The translations under genes were made by a program, and so were the position numbers. A DNA stretch of 64,000 bases from Hymenobacter qilianensis (GTDB taxonomy: Bacteria; Bacteroidota; Bacteroidia; Cytophagales; Hymenobacteraceae), in assembly GCF_014489555.1 (NCBI RefSeq), contig NZ_CP060784.1:3472001-3536000 (forward strand), written 5' to 3'. This document shows positions 41,322-52,004 of this stretch, in pieces. The stretch's first letter is position 1. Every line of letters begins with the position of its first letter. Under the pieces are notes generated by a model. It was not told the DNA's origin. It saw only the letters and a list, made by a program, of their open reading frames with translations, and did no database searches.

Positions 41322-42061
41322 TTACCGCTTATTAGTCTGACTGACGTTCGCGGCTGCGTAAAATTCATGTGCGATATGTACCGTATGGGCAGCCGCCAGC
41401 GCCGCCGTTTCGGTGCGTAGGCGCGACTCGCCCAATGTCACGGGCCGAATGCCGCGCTCTAGCGCCAGATTTATCTCAGCCGGCGTAAAGTCGCCTTCGG
41501 GCCCGATGAGGACGCAGCAATTTGCCCCCCGCGCCGCTACCTGCGACAAAGCCGTCCGCTCGCCTTCGGCCAGGTGCGCAATAAAGCTGGTGGCCGGCTC
41601 TAGCGTAGGAATAAAAGCGGCGTAATCCGTGAGCTCATCCAACTGCGGCAGCCACGTCTGCCCCGACTGCTTCAGGGCGCTGATGGCGATTTTCTCCAGT
41701 CGATCCAGCTTCAGTTCGCGGCGTTCGGAGCGGGCGCAGCGCAGGAAAGTGAGGCGGTCGAGGCCAACCTCGGTGGCTTTCTCCACCAGCCACTCCATAC
41801 GGTCGAGGTTTTTGGTGGGCGCGACGGCTACGTGCACTGAGTAGGCGCGGCGCGGCACGCGCTGCTCATTGGTTATGCGCAGCAGGCAGCGTTTGGGGTT
41901 CGCATCGGCTACTTCGGCCTGAAAAAGGCCCCCACGCCATCCAACAGTTCCACAGCGTCGCCCGGAGTAAGGCGCAGCACACGAACGGCGTGCTTGCTTT
42001 CATCTTCGGGCAGCAGATAAGTTGCCGAGGTCAGGTTGGGGGCATAAAAGGTGTGCGGCAT
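41322..42061 (-). CDS. rsmE: 16S rRNA (uracil-1498-N3)-methyltransferase RsmE (one-base frameshift)
   Basis: A 246-aa protein from ATG 42061 once one G is added to the G5 run (C5 at 41929-41933), which gives the family's usual DGVGGLFQAEV. As written the reading frame stops soon after. The N-terminal PUA-like part (MPHTFYAPNL) is followed by a SPOUT knot with LIGPEGDFTPAE and LGESRLRTETAA, which bind SAM. It methylates N3 of U1498 in 16S rRNA. The start lies 4 bp from a TATCTTTG element, so its mRNA may be leaderless. Confidence 0.9.
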
Positions 42062-42065
42062 GCGG

Positions 42066-42073
42066 CAAAGATA
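42066..42073 (-). promoter_or_regulatory. -7 element just before rsmE
   Basis: The minus strand reads TATCTTTG (a TAnnTTTG match) ending 4 nt before the rsmE ATG. No TTG lies at the expected -33 spacing, so the call is tentative. Confidence 0.4.
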
Positions 42074-42090
42074 GGTTTACCCGCAAGGAA

Positions 42091-42121
42091 AAACCCCACC
42101 GACCTAAGGCCAGTAGGGTTT
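42091..42121 (-). terminator. Terminator downstream of the S1/P1 nuclease gene
   Basis: A 14-bp stem (42091-42104 with 42108-42121) with some G-T pairs and a 3-nt loop; on the minus strand it ends in GGGGTTTTT. Confidence 0.75.
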
Positions 42122-42188
42122 CGGAATAGTAGACGCAATTGGATATCAGGCTTTACTTTTCAGCAAAGCGCATACTACATAGCCGCTC

Positions 42189-42974
42189 TTAGCTGAATGC
42201 CTTATTAAGCATACCAGCCAGCCGCACACCAGCTTCGGTGATGCGCTGCTGCATGAGGTCGGCGTGGGCGGGGTAGTAGCGATAGTCAACGTCGGCGTTG
42301 TTGGGCGTGTCCTGATAGATCTGGTTACTAGCCTGATACGATTCCCAGAGCCATTGCTCCGGTGCCGCTGCCTGCATCTTACGAATTGCCCGGCCCCGCA
42401 ACTTGGAGTTGTAGGCAGTAGCCATTTCGGTGTAAGTAAGACCCTGATAATCAAGTAGGCCGCTATCCCAAAGGCTATGCAAATTCGTGTCTTTGCCCCG
42501 ATACTTTACCTTGATGTCATTGCCGCCTTTGTCCTCGGCGTGGCCCGCATGCAGCGGCTGATGCACATCGCCCACCAGATGCACGACATACTTAAGAGCG
42601 GCTACCCGTTCGGCTTGCGGCTTGCTCTCATCCTTCAGAATAGCCAGCTGAGCAAGCATGGCGCTGTAAGCGTTCGGAACGGTTTGGGCCTTGAGCTGCT
42701 GTATGTACTGCTCCTGATTGAGGCCGCTGGGCGTGTTTACGTAGTGCCAGGGCGCGGTTTCCTTGAACTCGGGGTAGTAGCGCACTTCGTCGGGCCAGGT
42801 ACTCACCATGGTCAGCGTTTCTGTATTTAGCAGCTTTTGAATTTCGCGCTTGGCACGGCGGGAAAGGTGTTGTTCGGCAATTTTGCCCACGGCCCGGTGC
42901 CCATCGGCGCCCCAGGCCCACAGGCTGAGCGGAGTGAGCAAAAGCAGGAGCAACGGGAGAAGACGCTTACACAT
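42189..42974 (-). CDS. S1/P1-type nuclease, secreted
   Basis: A 261-aa protein with a signal peptide (LLPLLLLLLTPLSLWA) cleaved before WGADGHR; in this family the new N-terminal Trp binds zinc. Other zinc ligands are in place: DGHR, WPDEVR, WHYVN, HLVGDVHQPLHAGH and the later LHSLWD. These tri-zinc enzymes cut single-stranded nucleic acids outside the cytoplasm, for nucleotide scavenging. Single gene with its own terminator. Confidence 0.93.
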   Translation of the reverse strand: MCKRLLPLLLLLLTPLSLWAWGADGHRAVGKIAEQHLSRRAKREIQKLLNTETLTMVSTWPDEVRYYPEFKETAPWHYVNTPSGLNQEQYIQQLKAQTVPNAYSAMLAQLAILKDESKPQAERVAALKYVVHLVGDVHQPLHAGHAEDKGGNDIKVKYRGKDTNLHSLWDSGLLDYQGLTYTEMATAYNSKLRGRAIRKMQAAAPEQWLWESYQASNQIYQDTPNNADVDYRYYPAHADLMQQRITEAGVRLAGMLNKAFS

Positions 42975-43036
42975 GATGCTAAGAATAGGAGGTGTGAATT
43001 AAAAAGTAAAGCTAGCAGATTTGGAGCGAATGTGAC

Positions 43037-43071
43037 AAAAAAGCCCCCAGACAATAGCTGGGGGCTTTTTT
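43037..43071 (-). terminator. Terminator downstream of pckA
   Basis: A 14-bp perfect stem (43037-43050 with 43058-43071), AAAAAAGCCCCCAG paired with CTGGGGGCTTTTTT, 7-nt loop. Confidence 0.92.
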
Positions 43072-43091
43072 GCAAACCAAATGGCGCGGCT

Positions 43092-44713
43092 TTATACGCT
43101 GGCTTCCACGGCTACCTTGGGAGCCCCAGCCAGAATTTCCTCGTTGGCGAAATCGGCATACTTCTTAAAGTTGCTTACAAACTTCTCGGCCAAAGAGGCA
43201 GCGGTTTTATCGTACGCCTCCTTGTCAGCCCATGTGTTGCGTGGGTCCAGAATCTCGGCTGGCACATTGGCTACGGAAGCGGGCACTTCCACCCGAAGAT
43301 GGGGTGTTTGGTAAACTCCACGTGGTTCAGGTCGCCGTTGAGCGCGGCCGTAATCATCGCGCGGGTGTAGCTCAGCTTCATGCGCGAGCCGGTACCGTAG
43401 CTGCCGCCGGTCCAGCCGGTATTGACCAGCCACACATTCACGTCGGGGTGCTCATCCATTTTCTGACCCAGCATCTCGGCGTACTTCGTGGGGTGAAGGG
43501 GCAGGAAAACGGCACCAAAGCAAGCCGAAAACGTGGTCTGAGGCTCGGTAATGCCCATTTCGGTGCCGGCTACCTTGGCCGTGTAGCCCGACATGAAGTG
43601 GTACATGGCGTGGCTCTTATCCAGCTTGCTGATGGGGGGCAAAACCCCGAACGCATCGGCCGTCAGGAAGAAAATGTTCTTGGGAGAATCGGCTACCGAC
43701 GGCTCAATGGCGTTGTCGATGAAGTTGATTGGATAAGCCGTGCGGGTGTTTTCCGTTACCGACTTATTAGCGTAATCCACGGTGTGGGTGCCGGGAACAA
43801 AGCGCGTATTCTCCACGATAGCGCCGAACCGGATAGCATCCCAGATCTGAGGCTCTTTCTCGCGGCTCAGGTCGATGACTTTCGCGTAGCAGCCGCCTTC
43901 AAAGTTGAAGATGCCCTCATCGGGAGTCCAGCCGTGCTCATCATCGCCGATAAGGCCGCGGTTCGGGTCAGCGGAAAGGGTGGTTTTGCCCGTGCCCGAA
44001 AGGCCGAAGAAAATGGCAGCGTCGCCATCCTTGCCCACGTTAGCGGAGCAGTGCATGGGCAGCGTGTTCTTTTCGTGGGGCAGCAGGTAATTGAGTACGC
44101 CAAAAATGCCCTTCTTCATCTCGCCAGCGTAGCCCGTGCCGCCGATGAGAATCATCTTCTTAGTGAAGTTCAGAATGGCAAAGTTGGGCTGACGGGTACC
44201 ATCTACCGCAGGGTCGGCCTCGAAGCCGGGGGCGCAGATGATGCTGAAGTCGGGCGTCCAGGTGGTGTCCTCGCCTTCGGATGGGCGCAGGAACATGTTA
44301 TAACAGAATAAGTTGTGCCAGGCCAGCTCGTTTACTACGCGCAGATTCAGGCGGTAATCAGGGTTGGCGCCAGCATAAGCCTCGCGCACATAAATTTCTT
44401 TATCGGCCAGGTACTGCACCATCTTCTCCTGAAGCTGGTCGAACTTATCGGCATCGAAGGGAATATTGATGTCGCCCCACCACACGCTATCCTGCGTGTT
44501 CGCGTCCTTTACTACGAAGCGGTCCTTGGGCGAGCGGCCGGTGAAGTTGCCGGTATCGGCCATGAGCGCGCCAGTGTCGGTGAGGGTGCCTTCGCCGCGG
44601 CGAAGGGCTTCTTCCACTAGTTCGGCGGGGGTAAGGTTCAGGTGTACCTGGGCCGCCTGGGTAAATCCTAGGGGCTGGAGGCGATGAAGAGCTTGGGTGG
44701 CAGTGTCCATCAT
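43092..44713 (-). CDS. pckA: Phosphoenolpyruvate carboxykinase (ATP) (one-base frameshift)
   Basis: A 540-aa protein, normal PckA length, after adding one G in the G3 run (C3 at 43292-43294) to give [17 protein letters not shown]. As written the frame ends at 43271, losing ~55 residues. The P-loop [14 protein letters not shown] and the metal/substrate segments ([21 protein letters not shown]) are intact. It converts oxaloacetate and ATP to phosphoenolpyruvate, the first step of gluconeogenesis. CAAAAGTA at 44763-44770 (TACTTTTG on the minus strand) is a probable -7 element. Confidence 0.95.
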
Positions 44714-44762
44714 AAGCCAATAAACAATAAATAGGGTGGGTGGGAAATGGGAATTCTTAAAA

Positions 44763-44770
44763 CAAAAGTA
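44763..44770 (-). promoter_or_regulatory. Probable -7 element of pckA
   Basis: TACTTTTG on the minus strand fits TAnnTTTG, 50 nt upstream of the pckA ATG. No clear -33 TTG. Confidence 0.4.
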
Positions 44771-44872
44771 GTCAAAAAACCGAGCCTGCCACGGCTGTGC
44801 TGCGGTTTGATCCGGCCTTAGCGAAAATTCGCTATCCTATTATTTAGCTAATACCAGCTTGGGGGGTAAAAG

Positions 44873-44901
44873 TTGGCAGTTGCGAAACTTTTGTAGCTTT
44901 A
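44873..44901 (+). promoter_or_regulatory. Possible promoter of the POT transporter
   Basis: TTG (44873-44875), 18 nt, TAGCTTTA (44894-44901), one mismatch from TAnnTTTG, about 60 nt before ATG 44964. Confidence 0.35.
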
Positions 44902-44963
44902 CAAACCCCCGATCGCTGTTTCGGATCGGTTTCTCTTCCACCTCCATCTTTACCTTCTCTTAC

Positions 44964-46394
44964 ATGCAATCAGCCTCCGTCGTGCCCGATCAGCCACCGG
45001 TTGCCGCGCAGCAAGGACATCCCAAGGCACTGTATCTGCTCTTCTTTACTGAACTGTGGGAACGGTTTAGTTACTATGGTATGCGGGGCTTGCTTACACT
45101 TTACCTGACCAAGACTATCCTGGCTGGTGGTTTGGAAGTGCCCGCCGCAACTGCCACCCTTATATACGGGTACTTCACTGGTTTCGTGTATTTTACTCCC
45201 ATCATTGGGGGCTGGATTGCCGACCGTTTTATCGGGCAGCGCCGCGCAATTCTTATCGGCGGTACCCTGATGGCCCTGGGGCAGTTTTCTTTGTTTTCCA
45301 CTACTCCCGGTAGCCCGGCTGTGGCCTTTGGCCTGCCGCTGACTACGTGCCTGGGCTTGCTGCTGCTCATCATTGGCAACGGCTTCTTTAAACCCAATAT
45401 CTCCACGCTGGTAGGGCAGCTCTATGAGCAGGGCGACCCGCGCCGCGACTCGGCGTTCACCATCTTTTACATGGGAATCAACATCGGTGCCTTCCTGGCG
45501 CCGCTGGTGTGCGGTTATTTTGCCGAAGACTTATTCGCTACCAAAACCGTCGTTGATGGTGTGGAGCAGGTAAGCAATTACGGTTTCCGCTATGGCTTCC
45601 TGGCCGCTGGTCTGGGTATGGTGCTGGGTCAGATTATCTTCAACCTGTTTGCCCCCCGCTTGCTTGGCCCGATTGGCTTGGCTCCGGTGAAGGTGGTAAA
45701 GGACAAGAACGCGCCAAAAGAAACCCTGTCGAAAGAGGAGACCGACCGCATGGCGGTGATTTTCATTATCACGCTGTTCGTGGTGTTCTTCTGGGCGGGC
45801 TTCGAGCAGGCCGGTAGCTCCCTAACCTTGTACACCGATAGCTATATCGACCGCGAAGTATTTGGCTACCTGATTCCTACGTCCTGGTTCCAATCGGTAA
45901 ACCCGCTGTTCATTGTGGCGTTGGCCCCTATTGTGGCTAGCATCTGGCTGAGCCTGGGCCGCAAGGGCAAGGACCTGAGCATCCCCGTGAAAATGGGTTT
46001 AGGCATGGTGCTGCTGGGTATGGGCTTCCTGTTTATGGTGGGCGCCGTAATGGAGCGCGGCGGCGACGTGAGCGATACAACGGTGAAAGCCAGTATCCTC
46101 TGGTTGCTTGCTACTTACTTCTTCCATACGATCGGCGAGTTATGCTTATCGCCAATCGGCCTTTCCATGGTAACGCGCTTGGCCCCAATCAGCTATACCT
46201 CCGCGCTCATGGGCGTATGGTTCCTGGCTCCCTTCGTTGCGCAGATTGCCGGTGGCTACATTGCTGCTTACGTGGAAGAACTCGGTGCTTTGAAGGTATT
46301 CGGTCTCATCGCCGGCTTCGTTATTCTGGCTGGTTTGATTCTGATTGCCATTGCCAAGAAGCTGTTCCACATGATGCATGGTCGCGGAAACTAA
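44964..46394 (+). CDS. POT/PTR2-family proton-dependent oligopeptide transporter
   Basis: A 476-aa inner-membrane protein. ATG 44964 (MQSASVVPDQPP) was preferred to an upstream in-frame ATG because family sequences start just before the first helix. The proton-coupling motif ELWERFSYYGMRG (ExxER type) is at about residue 30, and about 14 hydrophobic helices follow, with PTR2 motifs (GGWIADRFIGQRR, FTIFYMGINIGA). It imports di- and tripeptides with protons. Followed by a strong terminator. Confidence 0.93.
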   Translation: MQSASVVPDQPPVAAQQGHPKALYLLFFTELWERFSYYGMRGLLTLYLTKTILAGGLEVPAATATLIYGYFTGFVYFTPIIGGWIADRFIGQRRAILIGGTLMALGQFSLFSTTPGSPAVAFGLPLTTCLGLLLLIIGNGFFKPNISTLVGQLYEQGDPRRDSAFTIFYMGINIGAFLAPLVCGYFAEDLFATKTVVDGVEQVSNYGFRYGFLAAGLGMVLGQIIFNLFAPRLLGPIGLAPVKVVKDKNAPKETLSKEETDRMAVIFIITLFVVFFWAGFEQAGSSLTLYTDSYIDREVFGYLIPTSWFQSVNPLFIVALAPIVASIWLSLGRKGKDLSIPVKMGLGMVLLGMGFLFMVGAVMERGGDVSDTTVKASILWLLATYFFHTIGELCLSPIGLSMVTRLAPISYTSALMGVWFLAPFVAQIAGGYIAAYVEELGALKVFGLIAGFVILAGLILIAIAKKLFHMMHGRGN

Positions 46395-46406
46395 CTTATT
46401 GTATAT

Positions 46407-46444
46407 AAAAAAGCCCCCCAGACTAACCTCTGGGGGGCTTTTTT
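46407..46444 (+). terminator. Terminator of the POT transporter gene
   Basis: A 16-bp perfect stem (46407-46422 with 46429-46444), AAAAAAGCCCCCCAGA and its complement, 6-nt loop. Almost the same sequence as the pckA and groL terminators. Confidence 0.92.
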
Positions 46445-46616
46445 ATGTTGTAAAAGTGCATTTGCTTAATATTCCTTATTGAGTGCTTCTTAGTAGATAC
46501 GTCCGGAGCCGAATTCGTAGCACAGTTGCTCAAGGACAGTAGTTACCTAGCCGAGCGACTGTGGGACACTTGAAGCCGAATCATCATTAAGTAGACTTCT
46601 CTGTAATCAATGAATC

Positions 46617-47078
46617 ATGCGAATGTTTTTAATAAACATTGTTTTAATAATTAGTAGTAGTGCAATTGCTGCTTGGCTACGCATGTTTGACCAAAGACTT
46701 TTCTTACAGTCTTGGTCTAATTTGATTGGGGAATCCATTAAGCTATGGGTTGCAGGATTTTTAATAAGTCCTTTATCTGAGTTGTTTAACTTATGGCCTA
46801 TTTATGTGATTTATAGTGCATCTTATTTTTTGATAATAAATAAGATGCACAATGGAAAACCCACGATACGGCAAGCAATCATGTTAGGAGTATTATTAAG
46901 CTCAGCTATGTATATTGCTATAAATACCCTAAGCCATCAATGGATTATGCATGACTATAATCACCATTTTAAGCTCTTTATTATTTATTCGTTTTCTGCT
47001 CTGATATATGGACTTTTGTATTACTACTTGTTAACAAAAAGAACTTATATAGATAGCGCAGTTCAAAATCAACTATAA
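46617..47078 (+). CDS. Hypothetical four-helix membrane protein, AT-rich
   Basis: A 153-aa protein with about four hydrophobic segments and a Lys/Tyr-rich end. No family recognised. Start at 46617, or MFLINIV at 46623. Its base use is far more AT-rich than the genes around it, which suggests recent gain. It is enclosed by two terminators and so is a single transcription unit. Confidence 0.65.
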   Translation: MRMFLINIVLIISSSAIAAWLRMFDQRLFLQSWSNLIGESIKLWVAGFLISPLSELFNLWPIYVIYSASYFLIINKMHNGKPTIRQAIMLGVLLSSAMYIAINTLSHQWIMHDYNHHFKLFIIYSFSALIYGLLYYYLLTKRTYIDSAVQNQL

Positions 47079-47085
47079 GTAAAAA

Positions 47086-47110
47086 AGCCCCCAGAACATA
47101 TCTGGGGGCT
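47086..47110. terminator. Bidirectional terminator between the AT-rich gene and groL
   Basis: Stem AGCCCCCAGA (47086-47095) with TCTGGGGGCT (47101-47110), 5-nt loop; A6 on the left gives a U-run for groL, TTTCT on the right serves the plus-strand gene. Confidence 0.85.
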
Positions 47111-47154
47111 TTCTACATATTATGCGAACAGCTTAGTTAGCTGCGCGGCTGATA

Positions 47155-48804
<1,650 letters not shown>

Positions 48805-48842
48805 TTAAATAGAGAAGTAATTCAGGAAAAGAAAAGGAAACC

Positions 48843-49132
48843 CTACAGAACGGCGAAAATGTCAGACTCACGCATGATGAGGTAATCTTCCCCATCCACG
48901 GTGATCTCAGTGCCGGCGTACTTACCATAGAGTACCTGGTCGCCCACTTTTACCTGGGGGCAATGAGAGTACCACTGTCGGCTACTTTGCCTTCGCCTAT
49001 GGCCACTACTTCGCCGCGCTGGGGCTTTTCCTTGGCCGTATCGGGGATGATGATGCCCGACTTGGTTTTCTCCTCGGCGGCGGCTGGCGCGATAATTACG
49101 CGGTCGGCCAGCGGTTTCATGCTAAGTGACAT
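48843..49132 (-). CDS. groS: Co-chaperonin GroES (one-base frameshift)
   Basis: A 96-aa protein from ATG 49132 ([12 protein letters not shown]) after adding one C to the run at 48956-48960 (G5 on plus), giving [19 protein letters not shown]. As written the frame stops at 48950, which would remove the dome-interface half; GroES is essential, so this is almost surely a sequence error. The mobile loop ([14 protein letters not shown]) is intact. MKPLADRV at 49120 is a possible shorter start. Confidence 0.95.
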
Positions 49133-49276
49133 ATTGTACGTTTTGGTTGAAAGATATTGAGTGAATAAACCCGTGCGCCGTTCCCGACACTTCTTATGCC
49201 AGCCCACCCAAACCTGACATAATGGTCGTGAATGTGAACTTTTTTGTGCCCTATACTAAGACTTAGCTGCCAAACA

Positions 49277-49300
49277 TGTCAGATTCAGACAGACCTGACA
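49277..49300. promoter_or_regulatory. TGTCAG-N12-CTGACA inverted repeat upstream of groSL
   Basis: Two 6-bp arms in an imperfect 24-bp palindrome, about 145 bp upstream of groS, with another CTGACA at 49214-49219. No CIRCE element was seen, so this is a candidate heat-shock operator; function inferred only. Confidence 0.35.
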
Positions 49301-49316
49301 CGTAGAGTAAGGCACA

Positions 49317-49355
49317 AAAAAACGATGGCTTCCAAGCAGGAAACCATCGTTTTTT
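49317..49355 (-). terminator. Terminator of secG
   Basis: AAAAAACGATGG (49317-49328) pairs with CCATCGTTTTTT (49344-49355); the stem extends inward by four more pairs past one mismatch. Confidence 0.88.
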
Positions 49356-49378
49356 ATTGTAAGCAAGATCAATGAAGT

Positions 49379-49828
49379 TTACTCGTTGTCGGTTGTTGGC
49401 GCTGCGGCCGGAGCCGGAGTTGTGGCGGGCTGTTGATCTGCGGCAGATGCTGCCCGCTCATTAGGAGTGGCCGTACCGGAAGCTGCTGGAGCAGTAGCGC
49501 CAGGAACTGTAGCACCAGGGGCAGTAGGAGCCGGAGTGGCAGGAAGCTGCGTTTGAAGCGCACGCTCCTGGTTGATGCTGCGGGCCGGACCATCCGTACC
49601 GCCGCCAATAATCATGTGGGTACCCAGTGTAAGCACCATCAATCCTAAAGCAAAACCCCAGGTCAGGCGCTCTAATAGGTCGCCGGTACGCTTTACACCC
49701 ATAAGGTTAGCAGCACCGCCCGAACCGAACTGATTCGACAGTCCACCGCCCTTTGGGTTTTGGGCCAATACAACGAGGGCTAGGAGCAAGCAAACGAAAA
49801 TAATCAGGGCAATCAGGGCAATATACAT
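49379..49828 (-). CDS. secG: Preprotein translocase subunit SecG
   Basis: A 149-aa inner-membrane protein with two helices (IALIIFVCLLLALVVLAQ and TWGFALGLMVLTLGTHMI) around the conserved QNPKGGGLSNQFG and a long Ala/Pro/Thr-rich tail usual in Bacteroidota. Part of SecYEG. Its ATG directly abuts the stop of the upstream gene (TAG then ATG). Confidence 0.95.
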   Translation of the reverse strand: MYIALIALIIFVCLLLALVVLAQNPKGGGLSNQFGSGGAANLMGVKRTGDLLERLTWGFALGLMVLTLGTHMIIGGGTDGPARSINQERALQTQLPATPAPTAPGATVPGATAPAASGTATPNERAASAADQQPATTPAPAAAPTTDNE

Positions 49829-51300
49829 CTACTCGAAGGTTTGCAATTGTTGAATTTGGTCGGCAAAATACGCCTTTTTTTCCGGCTGACGCACTATCAG
49901 CCGTTCATATATTTCGATAGCCTTACCAATTTTGCCCTGCCGGGCCAGAATCCGCGCCAGACTTTCGGAAGCCAGACTAGGCTCTGCCAGCGTACTGCGC
50001 ACCGATAAATCAGCTTGAGCTTCAGTAGTGGGCGGCAATGGTAAAGGGGCTCTGAAGCGGGGCTTGCTGCGCAAAAACTTGTCAATCAAATCAATGCTGG
50101 TTGGCACGGGCGGCGGCACGGGCTGGTGCTGCTTTAAGTGCTGAAGCAGCAGGGCATCGGGCTCAAAAAAAGCGCTGGGGGCAAATCCAGACTGTATTCG
50201 TCGTGGGCTTGCAGACAGAAGCCCAGCCGGCTACCTAAGCCCGGCGCGTAGCCAACTTCTTCGTCAGCCCAAAAAGGAGGAATGACAGCGGTTTGCTTGG
50301 CTGCTTTCTCGACCTCGAATAAATTATATGTCGGAACGGGCAGGGTTTGGGCCAGGCCAAACTCGAAACGGGAGGAACCAACTTCCGCCGGAGGGCGGAT
50401 GGGTGGGGGTGACAGTGGCAATTCCTCCTCGGTAAACTCCGGCTCTACCTCTAGCTCAGGAGCAACGACCGACTCTTCCCTTTCGCCTGTCGGAATGAAC
50501 GGCTGCTCAATAGGCTGCTCTAAAGTAAGTTCTGGCGCCGCTGCGTCAGATTCTTCTGTTGAGGCCGCTATATCAGCTTCAACCTTAACACTCTCCTCTA
50601 CAGGCTCTTCCTCTGCTGGTAAGTCTGCATTTATGATAGCCTCATCAGAGTCCAAAAGCTCTTCGGGCAATTGTGCATCGACTTCATGTAACGGCGTCTC
50701 TAATTCGTTAGCTGCCTCTACACTTGCGTGCGCCCGAGTTTCCGGGGTATCGTTAAGCAATGCAGCTTCTGAGGCCGAAGGCTCTGCCGGTGCCTCCTCT
50801 GCTATGGCTAAATCTGCTTCTAATTCAGTAGTAGTGGAGGAAGTATCCTGGACATCAGTCTCTCCCGTGTCATAAGCGCCATCAAGCGGCTGATTATTCG
50901 GTGAGTCGGTTTCTGGGCTGGTGATATAGTCAGCAGCTTGTAATAATTCTGGTTCAGCAGTAATAATATCAACCGAAGGAGGTACAGCGAGTGCAAGTTG
51001 AGCAGTGGCTACGGCTTCTGCTTGCTCTTCCTTGGAAGGCGTAAATGCTTCGGCAAGCGTCTGCGGCGCAGGCAGCTCAATGAGCGCGCGCAGCTGCTCC
51101 CGGTCTACCGCGTAGGTGGCGGCGCGGCGCAGTCGCTGGGCTGCCAGCATGCTGCCCCGATCATGAGCAGCTTTAGCCAGCAGCAAATGAGCGGTCTGGC
51201 AGTACGGAAAAGTAGCCGCCAACTGCTCCAATTCCTGAACTTCCGTCTCCGAAATGCCCCCCAAATTGTCCAGAATATGCAGCAGCGAGGCGCGGGTCAT
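49829..51300 (-). CDS. Hypothetical acidic TPR-like protein (one-base frameshift)
   Basis: About 490 aa after adding one base in the run at 50177-50181 (G5 on plus; or the nearby T run), joining YSLDLPP to AFFEPDALLLQHL. The N-terminal ~90 residues are helical and TPR-like (TFPYCQTAHLLLAKAAHDRG), a long Glu/Ala/Pro low-complexity linker follows (about residues 110-320), and the C-terminus has a TPR-like helix pair (SESLARILARQGKIGKAIEIY). This layout is common next to secG in Bacteroidota; function unknown. Confidence 0.75.
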
Positions 51301-51470
51301 GATATGCGGTACTAATTATAAGGTGGCTGAGAACTGATGTTCAGCTTAAAAATGGCGGCAAATACGAAAAGAACCTAGCGGCGCCAGCGTTTTTCGAGCC
51401 GACAACAATACGGCAATTTATTCACTAAACAGGCGCAGCAGTAAAGCTAGCAAGCCCGACACTAGAGTAA

Positions 51471-52004
51471 TTACCAGTTGGCTACCGACTTATTAAAAAC
51501 GTCGGTGATGATGTTGTTGGTGATGACGCGGACGCGCGGGTCGTTATTGATGGTCGTGATGTCCTCCGTAGCCGAGAAGCTGTCGCTGCTTTGGAAGGTC
51601 TGCTCCAGGTCCTGCAATGGGTCTTTCGTATTCACAAACTTCACCTGCACCTGAATAGTCAGCCGGTTTTGGCCAGCCTGATCGACATTTCCTTCGCGCT
51701 GAATGGCCGCCGGCGCGAAATCATACGCCGTGATGGCACCTTCAAATTGTAAGTCGCCATCGCGGGGCACGAGCTTGAGTGTGGTGTTGCGCTGGAAATA
51801 GTCTTTGAAATCCTCCGTAAAGCGCTGAGCCAGAAAGGATGGGCCGTTGCTGGCGTTGTTCTGAAACGTGGCTATGGAGATGGTTTTTACTGCGGGGTCG
51901 ATGTTGGTGCCCGTAAAGGAATACACGCTGCACCCGGCCAGCAGAAACAGAAAAAAGCCCCCCAGTAACCAGCTAGTCAATCGGTTAGAGTTGCTCCAGA
52001 TCAT
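51471..52004 (-). CDS. LptE-family LPS-assembly lipoprotein
   Basis: A 177-aa lipoprotein: signal peptide with lipobox LAGC near residue 25, then GTNIDPAVKTISIATFQN, the usual opening of Bacteroidota LptE-like proteins. LptE plugs the LptD barrel that delivers LPS to the outer leaflet. Its start overlaps the end of the sigma-54 activator gene by 20 bp, so both are co-transcribed. Confidence 0.88.
   Translation of the reverse strand: MIWSNSNRLTSWLLGGFFLFLLAGCSVYSFTGTNIDPAVKTISIATFQNNASNGPSFLAQRFTEDFKDYFQRNTTLKLVPRDGDLQFEGAITAYDFAPAAIQREGNVDQAGQNRLTIQVQVKFVNTKDPLQDLEQTFQSSDSFSATEDITTINNDPRVRVITNNIITDVFNKSVANW

Noticed and set aside
43092..43310. pckA as a true pseudogene
   Set aside because: The missing ~55 C-terminal residues are intact in the next frame and one G restores them.
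43232..44311. Long open frame on the plus strand opposite pckA
   Set aside because: It lies wholly antisense to a clear pckA and reflects its codon bias; no domain pattern.
50282..50875. Ser/Gly-rich plus-strand frame opposite the acidic TPR-like gene
   Set aside because: Mirror of the Glu/Ala/Pro-rich low-complexity region on the minus strand.
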